DNA of 64,000 nt from Polaromonas sp. C04 (GTDB lineage Bacteria; Pseudomonadota; Gammaproteobacteria; Burkholderiales; Burkholderiaceae_C), in the NCBI RefSeq assembly GCF_002002705.1, contig NZ_MUNS01000023.1, positions 62,001-126,000 on the forward strand, written 5' to 3'. Positions 53,340 through 63,030 of this stretch are shown here, one piece after another. The notes beneath the pieces are model-generated. The model was given only the letters and a program-made list of their open reading frames with translations. It was not told where the DNA came from and searched no databases. A program made the position numbers and the translations under genes. Positions within the stretch are counted from its first letter, which is position 1; each line of letters begins with the position of its first letter.

Positions 53340-54842
53340 ATGAACATGGTTGAGGATTTTGCCCCGGAAGTGGAGCTTGGTTTGGCCTGGCGCAACAGCT
53401 TTGCGCAGTTGGGCACCGACTTTTACACGCTGCTGCCACCGCGCCCCCTGAGCGCGCCCTACTGGGTCGGGCGCAGCGCCAGCGTGGCGCGCGAGTTGGG
53501 GCTGGAGCCGTCGTGGTTCGAATCACAAGACGCGCTGGAGGCGTTTTCTGGCAACCAGGCCATTGCCGGCACGCAGCCGCTGGCCAGCGTTTACAGCGGG
53601 CACCAGTTTGGTGTCTGGGCCGGGCAACTGGGCGATGGCCGCGCCCTGCTGCTGGGCGAGACCGCCTCGGGCTACGAGGTGCAACTCAAGGGCAGCGGCC
53701 TGACGCCCTACTCCCGCATGGGCGACGGCCGTGCCGTGCTGCGCTCGAGCATTCGAGAATTTTTGTGCAGCGAGGCGATGCACGCCCTGGGTATCCCCAC
53801 CTCACGGGCGCTGTGCGTGACCGGCTCGGACGCACCGGTACGCCGCGAAGAAATCGAGACCGCCGCCGTGGTGACCCGCGCCGCGCCGAGCTTCATCCGT
53901 TTTGGCCATTTCGAGCATTTTTCGGCGCGCGAGCAATATGCGCAGCTCAAAACACTGGCCGACTACGTGATCGAGCGCTTTTATCCGGCGTGCCGGGAGA
54001 CGGACAGGTTTGCCGGCAACCCCTACGCCGCCTTCCTTGAAATGGTCAGCGAGCGCACCGCGCGCATGCTGGCGCAGTGGCAGGCCGTGGGCTTTTGCCA
54101 CGGCGTCATGAACACCGACAACATGAGCATCCTGGGCCTGACGATCGACTACGGCCCTTTCCAGTTCCTCGACGCATTCAACCCAGCGCACATCTGCAAC
54201 CATTCGGATCACCAGGGCCGCTACGCCTACAACAAGCAGCCGAACGTCGCGTACTGGAACCTGTTCTGCCTGGGCCAGGCGCTGCTGCCGTTGATTGGCG
54301 AGCAGGAACTGGCGCTGGCCGCGCTCGAATCGTACAAGACCGTGTTCCCGGCCGAGCTGGGCGCGCGCATGCGGGCCAAGCTGGGCCTGACCGACGAACA
54401 GCCCGGCGACATGGAACTGATCGAGTCCATCTTCAAGCTGCTCGCCAAAGATCGGGTCGACTACACGATCTTCTGGCGCCGGCTGAGCCACTGGGTCGGC
54501 GGCCGTGCGGCGAGTGATGCCCCGTTGCCCGACGATTCAGTGCGCGACCTGTTCCTCGACCGGCCCGCAATCGACGCCTGGCTACTACAATATTCAGAGC
54601 GGCTTGCCAAGGTGGGTCATGGGCTGGCGGCAGATTTGATGCTCAAAACCAACCCGAAGTTCGTCCTGCGCAACCACTTGGGCGAACAGGCGATTCGCCT
54701 CGCGAAACTAAAGGACTTTTCCGGAGTCAACACCTTGCAGCGCCTGCTGGAGGCCCCATTTGCCGAGCATCCGGGGTTTGACAGCTACGCGGACTTCCCG
54801 CCCGACTGGGCATCCACCATCGAGATCAGCTGTTCATCATGA
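53340..54842 (+). CDS. selO: protein adenylyltransferase SelO (pseudokinase fold, YdiU)
   Basis: 500 residues from ATG 53340 (second ATG at 53346). SelO transfers AMP to Ser/Thr/Tyr of redox proteins with an inverted ATP in a kinase-like fold. Motifs: [44 protein letters not shown] (Lys117), and metal/catalytic [18 protein letters not shown] (D260, N261, D270). No selenocysteine at the C-terminus, which ends EISCSS. A repeat-like segment (54581-54629) encodes [19 protein letters not shown] in the C-terminal part. Overlaps msrB by four bases: a redox unit. Confidence 0.94.
   Translation: MNMVEDFAPEVELGLAWRNSFAQLGTDFYTLLPPRPLSAPYWVGRSASVARELGLEPSWFESQDALEAFSGNQAIAGTQPLASVYSGHQFGVWAGQLGDGRALLLGETASGYEVQLKGSGLTPYSRMGDGRAVLRSSIREFLCSEAMHALGIPTSRALCVTGSDAPVRREEIETAAVVTRAAPSFIRFGHFEHFSAREQYAQLKTLADYVIERFYPACRETDRFAGNPYAAFLEMVSERTARMLAQWQAVGFCHGVMNTDNMSILGLTIDYGPFQFLDAFNPAHICNHSDHQGRYAYNKQPNVAYWNLFCLGQALLPLIGEQELALAALESYKTVFPAELGARMRAKLGLTDEQPGDMELIESIFKLLAKDRVDYTIFWRRLSHWVGGRAASDAPLPDDSVRDLFLDRPAIDAWLLQYSERLAKVGHGLAADLMLKTNPKFVLRNHLGEQAIRLAKLKDFSGVNTLQRLLEAPFAEHPGFDSYADFPPDWASTIEISCSS
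54581..54629 (+). repeat. dispersed repeat, long form, in frame inside selO
   Basis: GCTACTACAATATTCAGAGC, then GGCTTGCCAAGGTGGGTCAT and GGGCTGGCG. It follows the core-plus-GGGCT layout of 39403-39449, diverged. It encodes part of the C-terminal region of SelO. Confidence 0.5.
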
Positions 54843-55249
54843 GCCACAAGATTGAGAAAACCGAGGCCGAATGGAAGGCGCTGCTGGCGCAAAAAGGGGC
54901 CGAGCCGGTCGCCTTCGAGGTCACGCGCCACGCCGCCACCGAGCGGCCGCATACCGGCAAGTACGACGACCATTGGCAGGCGGGCACCTATGCCTGCGTC
55001 TGCTGCGGCGCCAAATTGTTCGACTCCAGCACCAAATTCGACGCCGGCTGCGGCTGGCCGAGCTTTTCGCAGGCGGCCGATCCTGCCGCCATCGAGGAGC
55101 ATGTGGACCGCACCCTGGGCATGCAGCGCACCGAGACCCTGTGCGCTGCATGCGGCGCGCACCTCGGCCATGTATTTGAAGACGGCCCGGCCCCAACCGG
55201 ACTGCGCTACTGCATGAACTCGGCTTCGTTAGACTTCAAGCCCAAATGA
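54839..55249 (+). CDS. msrB: peptide-methionine (R)-S-oxide reductase
   Basis: 136 residues; repairs methionine-R-sulfoxide in proteins. Zinc ligands in CVCCG (C53, C56) and CAACG (C102, C105), substrate motif [10 protein letters not shown], and catalytic C125 in [12 protein letters not shown]. The Cys that recycles in some MsrB (around residue 70) is also present (AGCGWPSF). The start overlaps selO by four bases and the stop overlaps yciB by four, so the run is one transcript. Confidence 0.96.
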   Translation: MSHKIEKTEAEWKALLAQKGAEPVAFEVTRHAATERPHTGKYDDHWQAGTYACVCCGAKLFDSSTKFDAGCGWPSFSQAADPAAIEEHVDRTLGMQRTETLCAACGAHLGHVFEDGPAPTGLRYCMNSASLDFKPK

Positions 55250-55791
55250 AGCTCCTCCTCGACTTTTTCCCCATCATCCTGTTTTTCGCGGCCTTCAAGT
55301 TCGCGGGCATTTATGTCGCGACGGCCGTGGCCATCGCCGCCACGCTGATCCAGATTGGCTACCTGCACTACAAGCACGGCAAGGTCGAGCCCATGCAATG
55401 GATCAGTCTGGGCGTGATCGTGCTGTTCGGCGGCGCCACGCTGATCTCGCACAACGACACCTTCATCAAGTGGAAGCCCACCGTCCTGTACTGGATCATG
55501 GGCGGTGCCCTGCTGCTGGGGCAGCTCATCTTCAAAAAGAACCTGCTCAAGTCGCTGATGGGTGCCCAGATGGAGTTGCCCGAAAACGCCTGGCGCATGA
55601 TGAACTGGAGCTGGACCGGCTTCTTTGCGGCCATGGGCGTGCTCAACCTGTGGGTGGCCTTTCACTATGACCTGGACACCTGGGTCAACTTCAAGCTGTT
55701 CGGTGGACTCGGGCTGATGGCGCTGTTCGTCATCGGCCAGGCGCTGTTCCTGGGCAAATACATCAAGACCGACGAGGCCAGCGGCTCATGA
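55246..55791 (+). CDS. yciB: inner membrane septation-associated protein YciB
   Basis: 181 residues, five hydrophobic spans. The family start [49 protein letters not shown], and [21 protein letters not shown] are exact hallmarks. YciB (IspA in Shigella) affects cell division and envelope integrity. Coupled by four-base overlaps to msrB and to the BolA-like gene. Confidence 0.95.
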   Translation: MKLLLDFFPIILFFAAFKFAGIYVATAVAIAATLIQIGYLHYKHGKVEPMQWISLGVIVLFGGATLISHNDTFIKWKPTVLYWIMGGALLLGQLIFKKNLLKSLMGAQMELPENAWRMMNWSWTGFFAAMGVLNLWVAFHYDLDTWVNFKLFGGLGLMALFVIGQALFLGKYIKTDEASGS

Positions 55792-56081
55792 ACAGCACCA
55801 ACATGCCCCCCACCAAAATCGCGCCGGTCAGTGCGCAGGCGATGGCCCGGCAACTGCAGCAGGTACTGGCGCCCACGCAACTGGAGGTGCTCGACGAGAG
55901 CGCCGCCCACGCGGGTCATTCGGGTGCCAACGAGGCGGGTTTCGGCTCGCACTTCAGGATACGCATTTCGTCACCTCTGTTTACCGGGCGCACACGCGTG
56001 GCGCAGCATCGCCTTGTGTATGATGCGCTGCAAGAATTCATTGACCAGGGCGCCCACGCCATCGCCATTGAAGTGCTCTGA
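55788..56081 (+). CDS. BolA family protein
   Basis: 97 residues. BolA core: ELEVLDESAAHAGH-type strand (LEVLDESAAHAGHSGANEAG), SHFRIRISSPLFTGRTRVAQHRLVYDALQEFI, GAHAIAIEVL. BolA proteins bind iron-sulfur clusters with monothiol glutaredoxins or act as regulators. The conserved His in RVAQHRLVY is a cluster ligand candidate. The N-terminal 15 residues are extra and variable. The fourth gene of the overlapping set. Confidence 0.92.
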   Translation: MNSTNMPPTKIAPVSAQAMARQLQQVLAPTQLEVLDESAAHAGHSGANEAGFGSHFRIRISSPLFTGRTRVAQHRLVYDALQEFIDQGAHAIAIEVL

Positions 56082-56152
56082 CTTCGCACTCTGAACACTG
56101 CCGCCCCGGCGGCATCCCACGTTTTATCCCCCAGCACCCTTGAGGAAACCTT

Positions 56153-56938
56153 ATGAAGAAGCATTTTCTGTCCGCCTTTGCAGCCGCTGCTGTCATGGGC
56201 GCACTGGCCCTGCCCGCCGCCGCGCAAAACGTGGCCATCGTGAATGGCAAGGCCGTCCCGCAGGCGCGCGTGGATGCGCTGGCGCAGCAGGTGGCCGCCT
56301 CGGGCCGGCCCATCACGCCGGAAATTACCGCGCAAATCAAGACCGAAGTCATCGCCCGCGAAGTCTTCATGCAGGAGGCGCAAAAGCGCGGCCTGGACGT
56401 CACCCCCGATTTCAAGAACCAGATGGAGCTGGCGCGCCAGACCATCCTGATTCGCGACCTGTTTGCCGACTTCCAGAAAAAGAATCCGGTGACCGATGCC
56501 GACGTCAAGGCCGAGTACGACAAGTTCGCGGCCACCAACGGCGGCCAGGAATATCACGCGCGTCACATCCTGGTGGACACCGAAGACCAGGCCAAGGCGA
56601 TCATTGCCCAGCTCAAGAAGGGCGCGAAGTTTGAAGACATCGCCAAAAAATCATCGAAGGACACGGGCTCGGGCGCCAAGGGCGGCGACCTGGACTGGGC
56701 GAATGCCGGCAGCTACGTCAAGGAGTTCTCGGACGCCATGGTGAAACTGAAGAAAGGCCAGACCACCGACACGCCCGTGAAGACCCAGTTCGGCTACCAC
56801 ATCATCCGTCTGGACGACGTCAGGACCGCCCAGTTGCCCAAGCTCGAAGACGTGAAGCCGCAAATCGTGCAGCAGCTGGAACAGCAAAAGCTGGCCGCAT
56901 TCCAGGAAGACCTGCGCGCCAAGGCGAAGATCGAATAA
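56153..56938 (+). CDS. periplasmic parvulin-type peptidyl-prolyl isomerase
   Basis: 261 residues. Signal peptide MKKHFLSAFAAAAVMGALALPAAAQ. SurA-N-like helical part (NGKAVPQARVDALAQQVAASG to LIRDLFADFQKK), then the parvulin/PpiC domain at about residues 130-225 (YHARHILVDTEDQAKAIIAQLKKGAKFEDIAKKSSKD, GGDLDWANAGSYVKEFSDAM, KTQFGYHIIRLDDVR) and a terminal helix. It assists folding of exported and outer-membrane proteins. About 70 bases after the BolA-like gene; a terminator follows. Confidence 0.94.
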   Translation: MKKHFLSAFAAAAVMGALALPAAAQNVAIVNGKAVPQARVDALAQQVAASGRPITPEITAQIKTEVIAREVFMQEAQKRGLDVTPDFKNQMELARQTILIRDLFADFQKKNPVTDADVKAEYDKFAATNGGQEYHARHILVDTEDQAKAIIAQLKKGAKFEDIAKKSSKDTGSGAKGGDLDWANAGSYVKEFSDAMVKLKKGQTTDTPVKTQFGYHIIRLDDVRTAQLPKLEDVKPQIVQQLEQQKLAAFQEDLRAKAKIE

Positions 56939-56973
56939 GCCAGCGCTGGAGCCAGCGTCCGTTCCTTGAAAAA

Positions 56974-56995
56974 ATGCGGCTTCGGCCGCATTTTT
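56974..56995. terminator. Rho-independent terminator, bidirectional
   Basis: ATGCGGC-TTCG-GCCGCAT: 7-bp stem with UUCG tetraloop, A-run before and TTTTT after. It ends the parvulin transcript on the plus strand and can also end the LivGF transcript arriving from the right. Confidence 0.9.
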
Positions 56996-57056
56996 CGTGG
57001 CATCGCATCGCGCCCCGCGTGGGCCGGGCGCGAGTCACCTTCCTCGCCTGGCGCGG

Positions 57057-58808
57057 TCAACTGGCAGTTTCGGATTCGCGCCGCCCCAGATACGCGTCCT
57101 GCACTGCCGGATCGTGCAGCAGCGCCTGTGCAGGCTTGGACAGGACAATGGCGCCGTGGCGGATCACGTAACCGCGATCGGCGATCGTCAGCGCCAGCGT
57201 CGCATTCTGTTCGACCATGAAAACGCTGACGCCTTGCCGGTTGATGGTCGTGATTGTGTCGAGCACGCGTTCGACGAAAATCGGCGCCAATCCCATTGTG
57301 GGCTCGTCCATGCAGATCAGCCTGGGCCTGCTCATCAGTGCACGCGCCATCGCCAGCATCTGCTGCTCGCCGCCGCTCATCGTGCCGGCGAGTTGCAACG
57401 GGCGTTCCGCGAGACGTGGAAAGATATCGAACATGCGTTCCAGATCCTCGCGGATGGCGGCACGGTCGCGAACCAGAAACGCGCCCATCAGCAGGTTCTC
57501 CGTCACCGTCATCGCCGGGAAGATGCGACGCGCCTCTGGCACCGAGGCCAGGCCGCGCCGGATACGCTCGCCAGTCGGCAGCGCGGTCGCGTCGACACCT
57601 TCGATTGCCACCGTGCCGGCGCTGGGCGTGAGCAGACCCAGGATCGTCTTCATCGTCGTTGATTTGCCTGATGCATTGCCGCCCAGCAGGCAGACGATTT
57701 CGGCTGCATCGACATGCAGCGATACCTTTGTGAGGGCCTGTACCGCGCCGTAGAAGGCGTCGACCTCGCGGAGTTCAAGCAGGTGCGGGACGGCTGTGGC
57801 CACCGCGCCGTCTGGCGCGCGGGCCGACGCGGGTGGCGCTCGCGCCGTGTCGACCGCTGTGACTGCAGCACTGCTCACGATGGATGCTGCGCTTTGCGCC
57901 GCCGGCATTGCACGTTCGCGTCGCGCCCTTTTGCGCGGCCCGCGGCCGAGATACGCCTCGACCACGGCCGGGTCGCGCTGCACCGCGGCCGGCTGACCGG
58001 CGGCGATCACATGGCCACCGTCGAGCACAACGATGTGGTCCGAGAGCGTCATCACCAGATCGAGCTTGTGCTCGATCAACAGTACCGTCATGCCTTCGCG
58101 CCGCAATTGGGCGATTTGCTCCAGCACCTCACGCGTCTCGGTCGGGTTCATCCCGGCGGTAGGCTCGTCGAGCAGAAGCAGGCGTGGCGCGAGCGCGAGC
58201 GCGCGGCCGATTTCAGTGCGGCGCCGGTTTGCGTACGAGAGCGAATAGGCGTATTGATCGCGCCGCGGCAGCAGACGCTCGCCGAAGCGCGCCAGCTGGG
58301 TCTCGACGGCCGCGTGCGCCGCGGTCTCTTCGCGCTGCGCCGCGGATGGCCGCGCGAGTGCGATGGCGGCCTCGGCAAGCAGGGACAGCCAGCGCAGCAG
58401 CGGCGTATCGCGCAGTGCCGCGAACGGCCGTTGTACCGTCAGCTGGCTGTGCATGCCGATCAGCAGGTTCTCCTCGACCGTCATGTTGCCGAAGACGCGA
58501 CCGTTCTGGAACGTTCGTGCCAGGCCGCACGCGGCGATCCGGTCCGGCGCGAGGGCACCTAGCGCCTGCCCTTCCAGCAGCACCACTCCGGCGTCGGCGC
58601 GCAGCTGTCCGCTCAAGAGGTTGAAGGTTGTTGTTTTGCCCGAGCCGTTCGGGCCGATCAGGCTGACGATCTGGCCCGGCCAGACTTTGAACGAAATGTC
58701 GTCGACCGCGCGCACGCCGCCGAAGCTCTTTGCGAGGTGGCGCACGTCGAGCAATGGCGCGCCCACAGGCGTCGGCAGATCCAATGGAGTGCAGCCTGCG
58801 GTGGTCAC
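57057..58808 (-). CDS. fused ABC ATPase: LivG-like + LivF-like domains
   Basis: 583 residues from GTG 58808. N-terminal half (about 18-285) is LivG: Walker A IGPNGSGKTT, signature SLSYANRRRTEIG, Walker B LLLLDEPTAGMN, end EHKLDLVMTLSD. A linker rich in Ala/Arg (286-340) joins it to the LivF half (about 340-580): Walker A LGGNASGKST, signature TMSGGEQQMLAMARALM, Walker B LICMDEPTMGLAP. In most genomes these are two genes, so this is a single-chain heterodimer. It partners the fused LivH-LivM permease and the Tat-exported binding protein upstream. Confidence 0.95.
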   Translation of the reverse strand: MTTAGCTPLDLPTPVGAPLLDVRHLAKSFGGVRAVDDISFKVWPGQIVSLIGPNGSGKTTTFNLLSGQLRADAGVVLLEGQALGALAPDRIAACGLARTFQNGRVFGNMTVEENLLIGMHSQLTVQRPFAALRDTPLLRWLSLLAEAAIALARPSAAQREETAAHAAVETQLARFGERLLPRRDQYAYSLSYANRRRTEIGRALALAPRLLLLDEPTAGMNPTETREVLEQIAQLRREGMTVLLIEHKLDLVMTLSDHIVVLDGGHVIAAGQPAAVQRDPAVVEAYLGRGPRKRARRERAMPAAQSAASIVSSAAVTAVDTARAPPASARAPDGAVATAVPHLLELREVDAFYGAVQALTKVSLHVDAAEIVCLLGGNASGKSTTMKTILGLLTPSAGTVAIEGVDATALPTGERIRRGLASVPEARRIFPAMTVTENLLMGAFLVRDRAAIREDLERMFDIFPRLAERPLQLAGTMSGGEQQMLAMARALMSRPRLICMDEPTMGLAPIFVERVLDTITTINRQGVSVFMVEQNATLALTIADRGYVIRHGAIVLSKPAQALLHDPAVQDAYLGRRESETAS

Positions 58809-58839
58809 GGCTGAATCCCCGAAGCAGGGTGTGCAATCG

Positions 58840-60663
58840 TCATCGGTAGATCCACAGCCCCTGTGGCCGAAAGCGGATCAGCAGCAGCAGCAGCACGCCA
58901 TAGGTCAGGATGCGAAAGTCGCCGAGCGGGCGCAGCAGCTCGGGGGCGCCGACCAGCACGATCGCACCGAGAATCGTACCGACGACGTTGGACATGCCGC
59001 CGAGCACGATCATCGTCAGCGCCAGCACCGAGATGTCGACACCGAAGATTTCGGGGTTGATGTAGCCATACTGATGTGCGAGCAGGCTGCCCGCGACTCC
59101 GGCGATGAACGCGCCGAGCGCGAACGCGAGCGACTTGTGCCCGGCCAGCTGCACGCCGCTTGCCTGTGCCGCTACCTCGTCCTCGCGGATCGCGCGCCAC
59201 GCGCGGCCGAGGTGCGAACGCTGCAGCCGCACGACCATCACGACGCTCACCACGAGCAGCAGCGCGGCGAGCAAGTAGTAAGCGCGCGGCGAAACAATGT
59301 CGATGCCGAACAGCTGCGGCGGCGGGATCGCGGTGATACCCAGCGGCCCCGCAGTGATCGCGGGCAGGTTGAGAATCGCAGCGACGACGATCGCGCCAAT
59401 GCCGAGTGTGACGATCGCGACGTAGTGCCCCCGCAGCCGCAACACCGGCACGATCAGGATCGCAGCAGCCAGGGCGGCGAGCACACCGGCCGCCGGCATC
59501 GCCATCCAGAACGGCCAGCCATGGTTCTTCACCAGCAGCGCCGAAGCGTAGGCACCTATCGCGAAGAAGCCGGCCTGTCCGATCGACATCAGTCCGGCGG
59601 TGCCTGCGACCAGAGTCAGTGAGACGCCCAGAATCGCGAAGATGACGACGATCGTGGCGACGCGCATCAGGTAGGCGTTGGCAGCGAGAGGCAGTAGGAC
59701 GAACGCGGCTACGAAAATCGCAACGAGTTGCCAGCGGTGCAGCGTCACCGGGCGGCCGCGGCCGAAGAAGGTTCCGGTCAGCGGCTCGGCAAAGCTGGCG
59801 TTGGAGGAACCGAAGAGGCCTCCCGGGCGAAGCCACAGCACCGCGACCAGGACGCCGAACGCGATCATGCCGCGCGAGGCGCCACCGAACCAGGTGACGC
59901 CGAAGCTCTCGATAACGCCGAGCAACAGGCCACCGACGACCGCACCCGGCAGGTTGCCGAGACCTCCCAGGGTCGCTGCGGCGAAACCCTCGATACCGGC
60001 GGCAAAGCCCATGCTCGGGTCGACGTTGCGGTAGTACATTCCCACCAGCACGCCGCCGATGCCGGCCAAGGCCGACGAAATCGCGAACGCCAGCGCCTCC
60101 AGGCCGCCGGCATTGACGCCCATCTGCAGCGCCGCGTCGCGATCCTGCGCAGTCGCGCGCAACGCCCGGCCCAGGCGGGTGTGCATCAGGAAGAGCCACA
60201 GCGCGAGCAAGCTGACCAGGGTCACGGCAAGCATCACGAGGTCGGCCGCGCCGAAGCGGATGTCGCCGAGCTGGAAGTTCGCGTTCGGCAGCAGGTTCGG
60301 AAACACCTGCGTGTCGGGCGTGAACAATAGCTGGGAGACGCGGTCGAGGATCAGCGCGACCGCCACTGTTGACAGGAGCGGCGCGATCCGCGGCGCTTTC
60401 GCCAGTGGCCGCACCGCGACCCGCTCGATGACGATGCCAAGTAGCGCCGTCGCGACGACTACGCCGGCCAGCGCCAGCGGCAAGGGCCAGTGAAGCATCG
60501 CAGTGAAATACCAGCCGAGCATGGCGCCGAAAGCGAACACGGAGCCATGCGCAAAATTGACGAGGTCGGCGACCCCAAAGATCAGCGACAGTCCAAGCGC
60601 GATCAAGGCATAGGCGTTGCCATTGATCAGCCCTGTGACCAGTGGATCGAGAAACTCCGGCAT
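58840..60663 (-). CDS. fused ABC permease: LivH-like + LivM-like domains
   Basis: 607 residues from ATG 60663; GTG/ATG further out (60705) would overlap the binding protein gene. N-terminal half is LivH: LINGNAYALIALGLSLIFGVADLVNFAHGSVFAFGAM, coupling loop HTRLGRALRATAQDRDAALQMGVN, LGGLGNLPGAVVGGLLLGVIES. C-terminal half (from about residue 310) is LivM: LVAGTAGLMSIGQAGFFAIGAYASALL, coupling loop SHLGRAWRAIREDEVAAQASGV, LGGMSNVVGTILGAIVLVGAPE. About 16-18 membrane spans in total. The first half ends where a usual LivH would (LRPGGLFG). Confidence 0.94.
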   Translation of the reverse strand: MPEFLDPLVTGLINGNAYALIALGLSLIFGVADLVNFAHGSVFAFGAMLGWYFTAMLHWPLPLALAGVVVATALLGIVIERVAVRPLAKAPRIAPLLSTVAVALILDRVSQLLFTPDTQVFPNLLPNANFQLGDIRFGAADLVMLAVTLVSLLALWLFLMHTRLGRALRATAQDRDAALQMGVNAGGLEALAFAISSALAGIGGVLVGMYYRNVDPSMGFAAGIEGFAAATLGGLGNLPGAVVGGLLLGVIESFGVTWFGGASRGMIAFGVLVAVLWLRPGGLFGSSNASFAEPLTGTFFGRGRPVTLHRWQLVAIFVAAFVLLPLAANAYLMRVATIVVIFAILGVSLTLVAGTAGLMSIGQAGFFAIGAYASALLVKNHGWPFWMAMPAAGVLAALAAAILIVPVLRLRGHYVAIVTLGIGAIVVAAILNLPAITAGPLGITAIPPPQLFGIDIVSPRAYYLLAALLLVVSVVMVVRLQRSHLGRAWRAIREDEVAAQASGVQLAGHKSLAFALGAFIAGVAGSLLAHQYGYINPEIFGVDISVLALTMIVLGGMSNVVGTILGAIVLVGAPELLRPLGDFRILTYGVLLLLLIRFRPQGLWIYR

Positions 60664-60679
60664 CAGTGTTGGCGCTGGG

Positions 60680-61822
60680 TTAACTGTAGTAGGTGAACTT
60701 GTCACCTCGCACGGTGATCAACGATTCGCTGTAGTGCGCGACGCGGCGCTCGGCGTCGAACTTGAAAGACCCAAACAGCAGGCTCGGGATCGAAGTGCCC
60801 GAAATGAATGCCTTGCGGATGCCCTCGCGCGTCGCGCCGCCCTGCTGGGCGCCCCAGGCGACGATCTTGACCGCGTCGTAGGCGCGCGCCGCGTACTGAT
60901 CCGGTGTCTCGTTGTAGCGTGCCTGGTAGTCCTTGACAAAGCGCTGGACGGCGGGACGCGGGTCTTCGGGAAAAAACAGCACCGACATCACGGTGCCGTT
61001 GACCGCGCCGCCGCCGAGTTCGAGAAACTTGTTCGAGTAGCACGAGGTTGCCGCGAGGATCTTGCCCTTCAAGCCGACGTCCTGCGCCTGCAGCAACAGC
61101 AGCGCGCCATCGGTGTAGTACGAGATCAGCACCAGCACGTCGGGGTTCGCGCGCCGCGCTTTCGAGAGAATCGAGTGGTAGTCCTTGTCGGTCAGCAGGT
61201 AGTTCTCGAGCGCGACGACGTTGCCACCCTGCGACTTGAAGCGCTCGACGAAGACCTTCTGGCTGGTGTCGCCCCAGTCCGACGCCTGGTAGAACACCGC
61301 CGCCTGCTTGCCAAGGTGCTTCAACGTGATGTCGGCCATCAGCGCGGCATCCATCTGCATCGTCGGTGCCGTGCTGAACATGTATTCGCCGCCGCGGGTG
61401 AACTTCGGGTCGGAGTTGGTGAGCCCGAACTGGATCAGCTTGCCGCGCTCGTAGATCGGCGACGCGGCCATCGATGCGGCGCTCGAAAAGTCGCCGAGTT
61501 CGGCAATCACGCGATCGTCGTCGACGAACTTCTGCGCCACCGGCACCGACTGTTTCGGGTCGGACTGCGTGTCCTGATAGAGCAGTTCGAGCGGCCGACC
61601 CTCGATGCCGCCGCGCGCATTGATCTCGGCGACGGCCATGTCCATGCCCTTCTTCCAGACCGCCCCGTAGGCGGCGCGGTCGCCGCTGAACGGGCCTGAG
61701 ACGCCGTAGTAAATTGGCTTTGCCGCCGCGGTCGCAAGACCGGGCACAACCGCTGCCGCTGCCGACACCAGGCCGCCCTGGACGATTTTTCTGCGGGTAT
61801 TGTCGATGGTTTTTTGGGTCAT
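60680..61822 (-). CDS. ABC importer substrate-binding protein, Tat signal
   Basis: 380 residues. The N-terminus NTRRKIVQGGLVSAAAAVVPGLATAAA has a twin-arginine motif, implying export of a folded protein. Peripla_BP_6 fold: IYYGVSGPFSGDRAAYGAVWKKGMDMAVAEINARGGIEGRPLELLYQDTQSDPKQSV, then ELGDFSSAASMAASPIYERGKLIQFGLTNSDPKFTRGGEYMF. Closest in outline to amide/short-acid/branched-chain receptors. Followed at 17 bases by the fused permease. Confidence 0.93.
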   Translation of the reverse strand: MTQKTIDNTRRKIVQGGLVSAAAAVVPGLATAAAKPIYYGVSGPFSGDRAAYGAVWKKGMDMAVAEINARGGIEGRPLELLYQDTQSDPKQSVPVAQKFVDDDRVIAELGDFSSAASMAASPIYERGKLIQFGLTNSDPKFTRGGEYMFSTAPTMQMDAALMADITLKHLGKQAAVFYQASDWGDTSQKVFVERFKSQGGNVVALENYLLTDKDYHSILSKARRANPDVLVLISYYTDGALLLLQAQDVGLKGKILAATSCYSNKFLELGGGAVNGTVMSVLFFPEDPRPAVQRFVKDYQARYNETPDQYAARAYDAVKIVAWGAQQGGATREGIRKAFISGTSIPSLLFGSFKFDAERRVAHYSESLITVRGDKFTYYS

Positions 61823-61882
61823 GGTGGAGATCTCCGGGTTGATTGCTGTGGGTTATTTGCTGCCAGTTATTGTGAGAGGCGA

Positions 61883-62491
61883 TCAGCCAGGCGGTGCCGG
61901 GTGGACCGGTTCACCAAGGTTGAGCATCAACCGGTTGGCCCACGCGAAAATCGCCACCGAATGGATCAGGTCGAGGATTTCGAGCGGGCTCAGCCCGGCC
62001 CGGCGCAAGTTGCGAATGCTCGCGGCCGAGACCTTGGCGGGCGACGCGGTCAACTCGACCGAGAACTGCACGATGGCGCGTTCGCGCTCGGTCGTTCCGG
62101 CGCGTTCGGGGTCGTCGAACACCTGCTGTATGACGTCGCGGCGCCTGGCCAGTTGTTCGAACCGCTGTGCATGCACCGAGCCGCAGTAGACGCAACCGTT
62201 GACACGCGACGTGACTGTCGCGGCCAGTTCGCGTTCGGCGCGGGGCAGGCCGCCCGGCGCATACATGATCGAGTTGAATGCGGCCGAACGCTGGCGCAGG
62301 ATCTCGGGCTGATGCACCAGCGCCCGGTAATACTCCGAAGTTTGGGCCTGCGGATGGCTCTCCTCGAGCACCGCAATTTGCTGCGGCGTCGCCGCAGCGA
62401 GATCGACCACATCGAGCCAGGCCTTCCAGCCCAGCGTCTCGTTGGTGAAACCGTGCGAGCGGATCGGTTCGTCGGCGGTCTTTTCGTTCAT
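61883..62491 (-). CDS. alkylhydroperoxidase (AhpD-like, CMD fold) protein
   Basis: 202 residues. Carboxymuconolactone-decarboxylase/AhpD fold with the redox motif VNGCVYCGSVHAQRF (C100, C103, H107). The sequence up to residue 60 is extra helical. I recall the paired families of CMD proteins named after Agrobacterium vitis loci (Avi_7169 and Avi_7170 types), always side by side; this would be the first. Peroxide/peroxidase-like function is suggested only by the CxxC-x3-H motif. Four-base overlap with the next CMD gene. Confidence 0.82.
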   Translation of the reverse strand: MNEKTADEPIRSHGFTNETLGWKAWLDVVDLAAATPQQIAVLEESHPQAQTSEYYRALVHQPEILRQRSAAFNSIMYAPGGLPRAERELAATVTSRVNGCVYCGSVHAQRFEQLARRRDVIQQVFDDPERAGTTERERAIVQFSVELTASPAKVSAASIRNLRRAGLSPLEILDLIHSVAIFAWANRLMLNLGEPVHPAPPG

Positions 62492-63018
62492 CCCACATGG
62501 CCCTCCATCTGAATCGCACCGAGTCCGGCGACGAGGCGTGTCTGGTACGACACAAAGGCGACCAGCTGAGCCAGTGCGATTGCGGCCGCAGTCGTGATGC
62601 CTGCCGCCAGCAGCGCCTGCAATGCGGCCCGGTCACCGTCCACGGGGTGCTCGACCAGGCTGCGCGTGAACGACAGCATCGCGTGCAACCGCGGCTCGGT
62701 GATCTCGCCGGGCTCGCCGGTGGCGACCGCGGCGATCGCTTGCGCATCGGCGCACGCGGCCACCGCTCGCTCGTGGTAGTGCGCGGCCAGTTCGGGCGCC
62801 GGAGTCAGCCTGCAGGCAAACAGTGCGACCAGGAGCCGCTCGGGGACCGAAAGGCCGTCAAGCGCCGGGTCGAACAAGGCCTCGTAGCTGCCTTGCGTCG
62901 CGGCACGGACCTTGTCGCGCTGATGCCGCAAGCCCTGCATCGGGCTGCCGTTTTCGATCCCGGCAAGCCGGTCGATGAGGTCAGTGGCGTCGTCACGGAA
63001 TGGTGCTGGTGATGTCAT
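62488..63018 (-). CDS. CMD-domain protein, partner of the AhpD-like gene
   Basis: 176 residues, all helical. The AhpD-like core appears in LSVPERLLVALFACRLTPAPELAAHYHERA and LHAMLSFTRSLVEHPVDGDRAALQALLAAGITTAAAIALAQLVAFVSYQTRLVAGL, but the CxxC is absent (one Cys only), so it is presumably the non-catalytic or differently acting partner of the neighbouring protein. I match it from memory to the Avi_7170 type. It overlaps the AhpD-like gene by four bases and follows the monooxygenase by 12. Confidence 0.78.
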   Translation of the reverse strand: MTSPAPFRDDATDLIDRLAGIENGSPMQGLRHQRDKVRAATQGSYEALFDPALDGLSVPERLLVALFACRLTPAPELAAHYHERAVAACADAQAIAAVATGEPGEITEPRLHAMLSFTRSLVEHPVDGDRAALQALLAAGITTAAAIALAQLVAFVSYQTRLVAGLGAIQMEGHVG

Positions 63019-63030
63019 GAGCGGTTCGGT

